Assembly: GCA_964465065.1 (NCBI GenBank)
Contig: CAYXHZ010000058.1
Location: forward strand, 1 to 20,209
Origin: CAYMND01 sp964465065
GTDB lineage: Bacteria; Acidobacteriota; Aminicenantia; UBA2199
Reading direction: 5' to 3'
DNA: 20,209 bases
Positions 1 through 6,995 of this stretch are shown here, one piece after another (the first letter of the stretch is position 1; every line of letters starts with the position of its first letter). The notes beneath the pieces were generated by a model, which was not told the DNA's origin, did no database searches, and was given only the letters and a program-made list of their open reading frames with translations. The position numbers and the translations under genes were made by a program.

Positions 1-2
1 CG

Positions 3-53
3 CTGCTGAGCCTGCCCTTGTGGCGGCTCGTCCTGGACCGGGTGTACGGCTGA
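3..53 (+). CDS. C-terminal end of an unidentified protein (partial, cut by left edge)
   Basis: One frame is open from the window edge to a TGA at 51-53 and reads LLSLPLWRLVLDRVYG. The other two forward frames are less protein-like, and one meets a stop within 10 bases. The residue choice (Leu-rich, a Trp, basic residues, a terminal aromatic) is plausible for the end of a real protein. Sixteen residues are too few to name a family. The 162 bases that follow contain no gene, so this is likely the last gene of the flanking operon before the ATPase unit. Confidence 0.45.
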   Translation: MLSLPLWRLVLDRVYG

Positions 54-158
54 AGATGTACGACGAGACGGCCTTTTCTTGAATTTATCGCTTTGATTTG
101 GCATGATCAATGCGGGGTGCTCGACTTGTGGTAAAAAAGATGAACAAAACGAGCTGCA

Positions 159-175
159 GAGTCAGAATTTGACTC
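159..175. repeat. Perfect inverted repeat GAGTCA-N5-TGACTC upstream of the ATPase gene
   Basis: Two 6-bp arms that are exact reverse complements flank the 5-base centre GAATT. The repeat ends 40 bases before the ATPase start codon, where a repressor or activator site would be expected. No T-run follows it, so it does not look like a terminator. Function as an operator is inference from position and symmetry only. Confidence 0.4.
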
Positions 176-215
176 GAGTGATGAAGCGGCGTACTCTTTC
201 CAAATAGGAGATATC

Positions 216-1388
216 ATGCAGATCGAGGCTTTGGAAATCAAAAACTATCGGCTGTTCAAGGATACCAAAATCGTTGACCTGACCCGTTTGAATGTGGTGG
301 TTGGAGCCAACGGGGCAGGCAAGACGACCCTGTTCGATATTTTTTCGTTTCTCAAGGAATCTCTCGAGAAGAACGTCACCCAAGCCGTTGCCCGGCGCGG
401 TGGCATGAAGGAGCTCCGTTCCCGAGGCGTGAAAGGACCCATTTCGATTACGGTTAAATTCCGTGAAAGCAGAGGTCGTTTGGCGACGTATATACTGGAG
501 ATCGACGATCCCGATGGCAGACCGATCGTCAGCCGGGAGATCCTGCGCTTTCGACGGGGTCAGCGGGGGCAGCCCTGGCATTTTATCGATTTTTCGAAAG
601 GTCATGGAACGGCCATCACCAACGAGGCTGCCTACGAACAGGACGGTGCGAAGGAAGAGCGTAAAGAGCACACTTTGGAAGACCCATCAGTTCTGGCCAT
701 CAAGGGCCTTGGGCAATTCCGGGAGTTTCGGGTGGTGGCCGAGTTCCGCAGCCTGATCGAAGACTGGCATATTTCCGATTTCCACATCGCAGAGGCCAGG
801 CCTAGTAGCGAGATCGGCTATGCAGAACACCTGAGCAGCCGTGGCGAGAACGTGGCGCAGGTGGCTAAATATCTCTTTGAAAATCATCCCGACCGATTTG
901 ATGCAATCCTCGAAGTGATGAAACGTAGGGTGCCCGGAATCGAAAAGGTCGAAGCCAAACCGACCGAAGACGGACGACTGGTCTTGCGTTTTCAGGATGG
1001 CAGCTTCAAAGACCCCTTCATCGCCCGTTTCGTCTCTGATGGCACCATCAAGATGTTTACCTACTTGGTACTGCTCTACGACCCCAGGCCGCACCCGCTC
1101 CTGGCCATCGAGGAGCCCGAAAATCAGCTCTATCCAGAGCTTTTGTCGGAACTTCTGGAAGAATTTCGTGATTATGCCCGTCGTGGCGGTCAGGTTTTTA
1201 TTTCCACACACTCACCAGAATTGCTCAACGCTGCGGAATTGGGCGAGATATTCTGGTTGTCAAAGAAAAACGGTTTTTCCCAGGTACACCACGCCTCCGA
1301 TCAGGAACTGCTGAAAAGACTTATCGCTGAGGGTGATTGCCCGGCGAGCCTGTGGCGACAGCGCTTGTTTCCGGGGGCGAACTTGTGA
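216..1388 (+). CDS. AAA ATPase of the RecF/OLD-like (AAA_21/AAA_15) type
   Basis: This 390-residue ABC-type ATPase has the start MQIEALEIKNYRLF typical of the RecF/SMC-like head domain. Walker A is GANGAGKTT (residues 30-38), a signature-like VSDGTIKM lies at 273-280, Walker B is LLAIEEPE (295-302), and the switch-histidine motif is STHSPELL (330-337, His332). The ATG at 216 has AGGAG at 206-210, 5 bases upstream. All ATPase motifs are intact. The family couples ATP hydrolysis to DNA sensing or to control of a nuclease partner. Here the next gene starts inside this stop codon (GTGA), and that partner belongs to the Toprim-like DUF4276 family, so the two probably form one complex. A defence role is inferred from known pairs of similar ATPases with Toprim proteins (OLD, PARIS), not shown by this sequence. 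Single-chain OLD is unlikely because no Toprim domain is fused. Confidence 0.88.
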   Translation: MQIEALEIKNYRLFKDTKIVDLTRLNVVVGANGAGKTTLFDIFSFLKESLEKNVTQAVARRGGMKELRSRGVKGPISITVKFRESRGRLATYILEIDDPDGRPIVSREILRFRRGQRGQPWHFIDFSKGHGTAITNEAAYEQDGAKEERKEHTLEDPSVLAIKGLGQFREFRVVAEFRSLIEDWHISDFHIAEARPSSEIGYAEHLSSRGENVAQVAKYLFENHPDRFDAILEVMKRRVPGIEKVEAKPTEDGRLVLRFQDGSFKDPFIARFVSDGTIKMFTYLVLLYDPRPHPLLAIEEPENQLYPELLSELLEEFRDYARRGGQVFISTHSPELLNAAELGEIFWLSKKNGFSQVHHASDQELLKRLIAEGDCPASLWRQRLFPGANL

Positions 1389-1936
1389 AACGCCTGGTTT
1401 TTTTGCTGGAAGAGCTGTCCATGAAAAATTTTCTGGATGGGCTCTTGCCCCGTCTGTTTCCCAATTTGCCTTTTCTTTGCATTCCCCACAATGGGAAACA
1501 GGATCTGGAAAAGAGCATTCCCAGAAAACTCCGGGCCTGGCTGGACGCCAACGACGTTTTCATCATTCTGCGCGACAACGACGATGCGGATTGCCAGAAC
1601 GTCAAGTCCCATTTGCTGTCGTTATGTCAGGGGATTGCGAATCGAGTTTTTTTGGTACGGCTGGCCTGTCAGGAGCTGGAAGCCTGGTATCTGGGAGATG
1701 CCGAGGGGCTTGCGGAAGGGTTTGCCGTTCCTGGATTACGAACCATTCATAACAAGGCCAAACTGCGGGATCCTGATCGAGTAACTCAGCCCTCACAGGT
1801 CATGAAAGAACTCGTCCCCTCTTTTCAAAAATTGTCCGGAGCTAGAATCATGGGGAGATGCATTCAGCCCGGTCGCAACCGTTCCCGGAGTTTCGCCGTC
1901 CTGATTGAAGGGATCCAACGTCTCAGCAGCTTATAA
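1385..1936 (+). CDS. DUF4276 family protein (Toprim-like partner of the ATPase)
   Basis: This 183-residue protein fits the DUF4276 pattern. It begins KRLVFLLEELSMKNFL, the position of the family's acidic VEG..E segment (here Glu9/Glu10). An acidic cluster follows in ILRDNDDADC (61-70), then ELEAWYLGD (97-105) and the C-terminal block NRSRSF (165-170). DUF4276 is regarded as Toprim-like, and the acidic residues would bind metal, so a nuclease role is possible but unproven. I chose GTG at 1385 because it overlaps the upstream stop by 4 bases, has a GGGGG run shortly before it, and places the conserved strand at the N-terminus. An in-frame TTG at 1337 would add 16 unconserved residues lying inside the ATPase gene. 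The usual Gly after the first acidic residue (VEG) is replaced here by Glu (LEE), so activity should be checked. Confidence 0.8.
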   Translation: MKRLVFLLEELSMKNFLDGLLPRLFPNLPFLCIPHNGKQDLEKSIPRKLRAWLDANDVFIILRDNDDADCQNVKSHLLSLCQGIANRVFLVRLACQELEAWYLGDAEGLAEGFAVPGLRTIHNKAKLRDPDRVTQPSQVMKELVPSFQKLSGARIMGRCIQPGRNRSRSFAVLIEGIQRLSSL

Positions 1937-1974
1937 CCGGCACTTAAAAACGTTGTCTGTTGCGGACATTTTCT

Positions 1975-2004
1975 TTGACATATTTTTATATAATATTGTA
2001 TATT
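1975..2004 (+). promoter_or_regulatory. Sigma70-type promoter candidate for the Fic gene
   Basis: A consensus TTGACA at 1975-1980 is followed after 18 bases by TATATT at 1999-2004, inside a strongly AT-rich stretch (about 1970-2045) unlike the rest of the window. Transcription would start near 2011, giving a leader of about 38 bases before the ATG at 2049. The low-complexity AT context makes chance matches likelier, so confidence is moderate. Confidence 0.55.
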
Positions 2005-2006
2005 AT
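1990..2006. repeat. Inverted repeat ATAATAT-TGT-ATATTAT over the -10 of the Fic promoter
   Basis: Seven-base arms are exact reverse complements around a 3-base centre. The right arm covers the predicted -10 element. A second copy of the half site ATAATAT occurs at 2021-2027, 31 bases from the first and so about three helical turns away on the same face. This arrangement suits a repressor site. In such an AT-rich stretch some symmetry is expected by chance. Confidence 0.4.
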
Positions 2007-2048
2007 TCCTATATTCATGCATAATATAGTTATAAGAACGGGACAATA

Positions 2049-3224
2049 ATGAGGACATTCGAACGGACGCATCCCTGGATTACCTTTCGCATCAACCTTG
2101 AAAAGGCGCCACCGAAACTCTGGCTGGCCTTGGGAGAAGCCGCATCCAAGTGCGAACACATCGCTCGTGTTCCGTTGAGACCATCGACTGCGAAAAGGCT
2201 GCATCAGCTGTATCTGGCCAAAGGTGTTGCCGCCACTACAGCCATCGAGGGCAACACTCTGTCCGAAGAAGACGTACTGAGGGCAGTGCAGGGAGATTTG
2301 ACTGTACTTCCGTCGAAGAGTTACTTGAAGCAGGAAGTCGAGAATATTATCGAGGCCTGCAATACTATCGGAAAGCAGATCGGCGATTCGAGTTTACCGG
2401 TTCTGTCCCGGGAATTGCTGTGCGTTTACAATGCTCAGATTCTGAAACGAGTCCCGCTGGTCGAGGGTGCTGTTCCTGGTGAGATTCGTTCCCATTCCGT
2501 CGTGGTCGGCAATGCCTATCGGGGCGCCCCGGCGCAGGATTGTCCCTACCTGCTGGATACGCTTTTCGCGTGGCTGGAAGGGAAGGATTTCAGACCGCAA
2601 GTCGGTATGGAAACAGTCTTTGCCATCATCAAAGCCGTGCTGACACATCTTTACCTGGCCTGGATTCACCCCTTTGGCGATGGCAACGGCCGGGTGGCGC
2701 GGCTGGTGGAGCTTCATATCCTGCTTTCGGCCGGAGTCCCGTCACCGGCGGCCCATTTGCTCAGCAACCATTACAACCAGACCCGAAGTGAATACTATCG
2801 ACAGCTCGATTACGCCAGCAAATCTGGAGGAGATGTCCTGCCGTTCATCGCCTATGCCGTACAGGGCTTTGTCGATGGGCTGAAGGAGCAACTGGAGACC
2901 ATTTGGGATCAGCAGTGGGACATCACCTGGGAAAACATGGTTCATGACCTTTTCCGATCTCAAACCAGTCCCGGCGATCAGCGTCGCCGGCGTTTGGCGC
3001 TCGAGTTTGGAAAGGTGAAGGATGCGGTCAAGATCAATCAGATCACGGATCTGACGCCGGAGCTCGCCCGACTGTATGCGGCCAAGACATCCAAGACCCT
3101 GAGCCGGGATCTGAATGCCCTGGCGGACATGAACCTGATCATTCGGGAGAGCGGCAGGATCCGGGCCTGTCGTGAACTCATTCTGGCCTTCCTGCCCTTG
3201 CGCCATCCCCAAGCGGAAGATTGA
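2049..3224 (+). CDS. Fic domain protein (putative AMPylase) with N-terminal inhibitory motif
   Basis: This is a 391-residue Fic family protein. The active-site loop HPFGDGNGR (207-215) matches the HPFx(D/E)GNGRxxR consensus completely, including Arg218, so transfer of AMP or another phosphate-containing group to a target hydroxyl is expected. An inhibitory helix motif of the (S/T)xxxE(G/N) form is present at Thr63-Glu67-Gly68. It lies N-terminal to the Fic core, making this a class II Fic that is self-inhibited. The flap region is PGEIRSHSVVVG (143-154). The last 110 residues or so, with a stretch reading TSKTLSRDLNALADMNLI, resemble a winged-helix DNA-binding domain, as in many Fic proteins of this length. 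The gene stands alone behind its own AT-rich promoter, 112 bases after the DUF4276 gene. Autoregulation through the overlapping inverted repeat is a reasonable inference. Confidence 0.92.
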   Translation: MRTFERTHPWITFRINLEKAPPKLWLALGEAASKCEHIARVPLRPSTAKRLHQLYLAKGVAATTAIEGNTLSEEDVLRAVQGDLTVLPSKSYLKQEVENIIEACNTIGKQIGDSSLPVLSRELLCVYNAQILKRVPLVEGAVPGEIRSHSVVVGNAYRGAPAQDCPYLLDTLFAWLEGKDFRPQVGMETVFAIIKAVLTHLYLAWIHPFGDGNGRVARLVELHILLSAGVPSPAAHLLSNHYNQTRSEYYRQLDYASKSGGDVLPFIAYAVQGFVDGLKEQLETIWDQQWDITWENMVHDLFRSQTSPGDQRRRRLALEFGKVKDAVKINQITDLTPELARLYAAKTSKTLSRDLNALADMNLIIRESGRIRACRELILAFLPLRHPQAED

Positions 3225-3318
3225 CCTCGACGCCGTCCACACCGAACCATCAGATCTGGAAAAGAGCATCGTTCTTAAATGGGCGCGTCATGACCTGCCC
3301 CTGCGGGCGCAGCGCTTG

Positions 3319-3327
3319 TGGTATAAT
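3319..3327 (+). promoter_or_regulatory. Extended -10 element TGGTATAAT before the histidine-phosphatase gene
   Basis: The nine bases match the extended -10 consensus TGnTATAAT exactly. No good -35 is seen at the proper distance (CCCTGC at 3299-3304), which extended -10 promoters tolerate. A start about 7 bases downstream would fall near 3334, only about 3 bases before the ATG at 3337, and no Shine-Dalgarno sequence lies between. The mRNA would then be leaderless or nearly so. Confidence 0.5.
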
Positions 3328-3336
3328 TTCTGCGCC

Positions 3337-3966
3337 ATGAACCTTCCTGTCACCATCGATCTGGTCCGCCACGGCACAACCGCCTACAACGAACAGGACC
3401 GCATGCAGGGGCAGGTGGACATCCCGCTCTCGGACAAGGGCCGGAGCGAGGTGGCGGCGCTGGCCGAACGCTTGCGGGATCTGCCGTACGATCTCGTCGT
3501 CCACTCCCCCCTGCAACGGGCCGAGGAGACGGCGCGGATCATCGCCGGCAGCCGGGATGGGCTGCGCTGGCAGGTCTACCCCGAGTTCATCGAGATCGAT
3601 CTGGGGGACTGGGAAGGCCTGATCTACACGGAGATGATGCGTACCCAGGCCGATTTCTACCACCGCTGGCTCTTTGACGAGAACCTGCCCGTTCCAGGCG
3701 GCGAGTCCTTTGCCATGGTCGCCGAACGAGCGCGGGCAGGCTGGCAGCGTCTGCAGTTGGAAAACGCCCGTCGCATCCTCGTCTGCGCCCACGCCACCAG
3801 CAACCGGGCCATCCTGGCCGCCATCCTGGATCTGCCGCTGCACCTGGCCCGGCGCTTCCGCATGGACAACGCGGCCCTGTCCCGCTTCACCCTCGCCGAG
3901 CGGGGCGGCCGGGTCCGACCGATGCTCGAACTGTGGAACGGCTGCGAGCACCTCAAAGGAGAATGA
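3337..3966 (+). CDS. Histidine phosphatase family (phosphoglycerate mutase-like) protein
   Basis: This 209-residue protein of the histidine phosphatase superfamily has the phospho-acceptor motif VRHGTTAYN (10-18, catalytic His12). Arg61 lies in SPLQRAEETA, the acid residue in EFIEIDLGDWEG (about Glu86), and the second catalytic histidine, His152, in CAHATSNRAIL. It follows the CobC/GpmB-like pattern of broad small-molecule phosphatases, so the substrate cannot be told from sequence. The frame stays open upstream to about 3172, inside the Fic gene. ATG 3337 is preferred because homology starts just after it and an extended -10 sits at 3319-3327. Three bases separate its stop from the argS start, so the two are cotranscribed. 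Confidence 0.87.
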   Translation: MNLPVTIDLVRHGTTAYNEQDRMQGQVDIPLSDKGRSEVAALAERLRDLPYDLVVHSPLQRAEETARIIAGSRDGLRWQVYPEFIEIDLGDWEGLIYTEMMRTQADFYHRWLFDENLPVPGGESFAMVAERARAGWQRLQLENARRILVCAHATSNRAILAAILDLPLHLARRFRMDNAALSRFTLAERGGRVRPMLELWNGCEHLKGE

Positions 3967-3969
3967 ATC

Positions 3970-5877
3970 ATGCTTGTCGTTATGGATAGAATCCGCCGCG
4001 AACTGCTGGCCGTCAGTGCCGACATGAGTGAACTGAAGGCCGAAGACATCCCCCTGACCGTTCCCGCCCAGCGGCAATACGGGGACCTGAGCAGCACTCT
4101 GCCCTTCGTGCTGGCCAAGAAACTGGGGCAAAAGCCTTTCGTGCTGGGCAAGCAGCTCCAGGAAAAGATGGCCGGGCGCCTGCCGGAAGTCCGGGATATC
4201 CAGCTGCTCAACGGCGGCTTTCTGAACTTCTTCTTCCGCGACGGTTTCTGGCTCGAGCACCTGGTGAGCGAAGGCCGACAGCGGCCAGGCTGGATTACGG
4301 ACAAGGTCATCGTCGAGCACACCAGCATCAATCCCAACAAGGCGGCCCATATCGGTCACATCCGCAACTCCTGCCTGGGGGACACCCTGGCCCGGGCCTA
4401 CCGCTACCTGGGCGCCGAGGTGGAGGTGGAGAACTACATCGACGACACGGGCATCCAGGTGGCCGATGTGGTCTGGGGGCTGACCAGAGTCGACGGCAAG
4501 GACCTGCCGGCCATCCGGACCATCGCCGATCTGCCCCGGTACCTGTGGGAGGCCTACCCCCGCTACAGCCGGATGCTGGCTGATGATGAAGCCGGACAGG
4601 CGCAGCGCAACCAGGTGCACAAGGATATCGAGGAACGTCGGCAGCCCGAGTACGGCATCAGTCTGCACGTCGCCGAAACGGTGCTGCGCGACCACCTGGC
4701 CGTCATGGGCCGGCTGGGCATCGATTACCATCTGCTGGTACGAGAACAGGACATCATGGCCATGGATTTCTTCGCCCGGACCGCCGAAACATTGCGGCAG
4801 CGCGGCATCCTCTACAAGTCGCAGGATCCGGAGAAAGCGGGCTGTGAGGTGATTTTCTACCAGGCCGAAAAGCTGGAAAAGATCGTCACCCGTTCCAACG
4901 GCACGGTCACCTACATCGGCAAGGATCTGGCGTACACTTTCTGGAAACTGGGGTTGAGCGGACGCGATTTTCTCTACCGGCCTTTCAGCAAAGGCCTGTC
5001 CGGACAGGACGTCTGGATCAGCGACGATCAGACCGGCCGGGAAAAGTCGGGTTTCGGACACGGGCAGCGGGTGTTCAACGTCATCGATACCCGCCAATCC
5101 TACCTGCAGTCGATCATCGGCCAGGTGGTCGGCAGCCTCTACGAGGGGGAAAAGGACCGCTTCGCCCATTTTTCCTACGAGATGGTGGCCCTGACGCCGC
5201 AGTGCGTCGAGGAGCTGGGCTTCGAGCTGACCGAGGAGGACCGCAAACGACCCTACGTCGAAGTGTCGGGCCGCAAGGGCATCGCCGTCGAGGCCGATGC
5301 CCTGATCGACCGCTTGCAGGCCCATTCCCTGGCCGAGGTCAGCCAGCGCAATCCGGACATCGATCCGGGCCGGCAGAGGGAAATCGCCCGGCAGATCGCC
5401 GTCGGCGCCCTGCGCTACTTCATGCTGCGCTACACCTCGACCTCGATCATCGCCTTCGATTTCGCCGAGGCGCTGGCCTTCGAAGGGGAAACCGGTCCGT
5501 ACCTGCAGTACACCATGGTGCGCATCGGCAGCATCTTCCGTCGCCTGGGACTGGACCCGGCTGCGGTCGCTTGCGATGTCCGGCAGTACACGCGGCTGAG
5601 CGCACAGGAGCGGGAACTGGCCGAAGCGCTGCTGATTACGGCCGCCCAGGCTTCCGAGCAGGTCCTGCTGGCCCTTTCGCAGCACGAACTGTCGCTGATC
5701 GCCCATTTCGCCTACGGTCTGGCTCAGCAGCTCAACCACTATTACCACGGTTTTTCCATCCAGAACGAGACCGATGAAGAACTCAAACAGCTGCGTATCG
5801 GTATTCTGGCGGCGGCCAGAGACCGTCTCGGCGAGCTGCTGGAGATCCTGGGCATTCCAATCCCGGAACGGATGTGA
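3970..5877 (+). CDS. argS: Arginyl-tRNA synthetase
   Basis: This class I synthetase of 635 residues charges tRNA-Arg with arginine in the cytoplasm. The N-terminal Add1-like region contains RQYGDLSS (35-42). The ATP-binding HIGH motif is intact in NPNKAAHIGHIRN (121-133). The middle holds SNGTVTYIGKDLAYTFWKL, typical of ArgRS. No canonical KMSKS is seen; the equivalent loop reads FGHGQRVFNVIDTRQSYLQ, as in many ArgRS that lack it. The C-terminal DALR anticodon-binding domain begins near FEGETGPYLQYTMVR. Length is somewhat above the usual 550-600 residues. The ATG at 3970 has AAAGGAG at 3955-3961. The gene lies 3 bases after the phosphatase and 11 bases before a glycan gene, so an essential gene shares a transcript with a polysaccharide locus. 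Confidence 0.95.
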   Translation: MLVVMDRIRRELLAVSADMSELKAEDIPLTVPAQRQYGDLSSTLPFVLAKKLGQKPFVLGKQLQEKMAGRLPEVRDIQLLNGGFLNFFFRDGFWLEHLVSEGRQRPGWITDKVIVEHTSINPNKAAHIGHIRNSCLGDTLARAYRYLGAEVEVENYIDDTGIQVADVVWGLTRVDGKDLPAIRTIADLPRYLWEAYPRYSRMLADDEAGQAQRNQVHKDIEERRQPEYGISLHVAETVLRDHLAVMGRLGIDYHLLVREQDIMAMDFFARTAETLRQRGILYKSQDPEKAGCEVIFYQAEKLEKIVTRSNGTVTYIGKDLAYTFWKLGLSGRDFLYRPFSKGLSGQDVWISDDQTGREKSGFGHGQRVFNVIDTRQSYLQSIIGQVVGSLYEGEKDRFAHFSYEMVALTPQCVEELGFELTEEDRKRPYVEVSGRKGIAVEADALIDRLQAHSLAEVSQRNPDIDPGRQREIARQIAVGALRYFMLRYTSTSIIAFDFAEALAFEGETGPYLQYTMVRIGSIFRRLGLDPAAVACDVRQYTRLSAQERELAEALLITAAQASEQVLLALSQHELSLIAHFAYGLAQQLNHYYHGFSIQNETDEELKQLRIGILAAARDRLGELLEILGIPIPERM

Positions 5878-5888
5878 GGCGATAGCCG

Positions 5889-6995
5889 GTGCGCAGGACA
5901 GCTTCGGCGGCTTTTCGATTTCTGCTGCGTCGCGGCGGAGCCAAGTTGTCGCGTTCGGTTTACAACCCGCTGGTGCGGGCGGAGCTGGCGTGGCGCCACC
6001 ATTTCGCCAGCTTGACCGGGTCTGGCGAAGGCATGATCGATCTGAACCGTCAACTGACCCTCTCCTACGGCTGGCACCGCAGCGGCTGGCTGTACGCCCT
6101 GTCGGGCCTGAAAAGCCTGCACAATCCGCACGGCGTATTTTTTGACTCCTTCCTGGAGCGGACCTTCGTGTATCAGCCCGGGGGGGCCAGACCGCATCTC
6201 CGACCCTGGATCGGGGTGCTGCACGTTCCGCCGCAGGCTCCGGACTGGTTTTTACCGGAACAGGCCAACGATGCCGTGATCCGTTCGCCCGCTTTCCAGG
6301 ACAGCCTGCCTTATTGCCGGGGACTGTACACCCTGTCGGATTATCACCGGCGCAGTCTGGAGGAAAAAGTGCCGGTTCCGGTCAACAGCCTCTTTCTGGC
6401 TACGGAAATTCCCGGGCGGCAGTGGAGGCGGTCCGCCTTCATGGCCAATCCCGACCGTAAAATAGTCCAGATCGGCTGGTGGTTGAGAAAACTGCACGCC
6501 ATCTACCGGTTGCAGATCCATGGCTACCGCAAGTGTTGCCTGAACATCGCGCATGTGCCCCGGCTGGAAGGGATCCGCGCCCGGGAGCGTCAGCTGCTGC
6601 GGGCTCAAGGCCAATACGACGATACCATGCAAGCTTCGGTCAGCGAGATCGGTTTTCTGGGCAATCGGGACTACGACCGTCTCCTGTCCGAAAACATCGT
6701 GTTTGTGGAACTGTACGACGCCAGCGCCAACAATCTGGTCGTCGAATGTCTGGCCAGGTCCACGCCGATTCTGGTCAATCCCCTGCCGGCGGTGCGGGAA
6801 TACCTGGGAGAGGATTACCCGCTCTATTTCCGGTCCTTGAACGAGGCTGCAGCCAAGGCCGAGGATCTGGACCTGGTCGACCGGGCCCATCGGTATCTGG
6901 CCGGCCATCCCAACAGGATCCGCTTGCACCGCGATCATTTTCGTCTGACCCTTCAGGATTCGTCGATTTATCGGGGCTTGTGTCGTGAGCGTTGA
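5889..6995 (+). CDS. Glycosyltransferase-like protein, paralogue of the fusion at 16095-18338
   Basis: This 368-residue protein matches, from about residue 49 to its end, the C-terminal 315 residues of the minus-strand fusion at 16095-18338. Shared blocks include PWIGVxHVPPxxPDWF, IGWWLRxLHAIY, SANNxVVEC and TPxLVNPxxxVREYLG. The last block resembles the nucleotide-sugar-binding half of GT-B glycosyltransferases, where a glutamate follows a VVEC-type helix. That makes a glycosyltransferase the best guess, but I cannot assign a GT family. The first 48 residues (Arg/Ala-rich, FRFLLRRGGAKLSRSV) have no counterpart. Start GTG 5889 has GAGG at 5876-5879, and the gap to argS is 11 bases. ATG at 6033 is an alternative that would start just where the homology does. 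The gene overlaps the next by 11 bases. Confidence 0.75.
   Translation: MRRTASAAFRFLLRRGGAKLSRSVYNPLVRAELAWRHHFASLTGSGEGMIDLNRQLTLSYGWHRSGWLYALSGLKSLHNPHGVFFDSFLERTFVYQPGGARPHLRPWIGVLHVPPQAPDWFLPEQANDAVIRSPAFQDSLPYCRGLYTLSDYHRRSLEEKVPVPVNSLFLATEIPGRQWRRSAFMANPDRKIVQIGWWLRKLHAIYRLQIHGYRKCCLNIAHVPRLEGIRARERQLLRAQGQYDDTMQASVSEIGFLGNRDYDRLLSENIVFVELYDASANNLVVECLARSTPILVNPLPAVREYLGEDYPLYFRSLNEAAAKAEDLDLVDRAHRYLAGHPNRIRLHRDHFRLTLQDSSIYRGLCRER

Noticed and set aside
3250..5748. Minus-strand open frame of 832 codons opposite the phosphatase gene and argS
   Set aside because: It is antisense to two genes with complete catalytic motifs. Its translation is rich in Gly, Gln, Asp, Val and His with no recognisable domain, as expected from the reverse of GC-rich codons.
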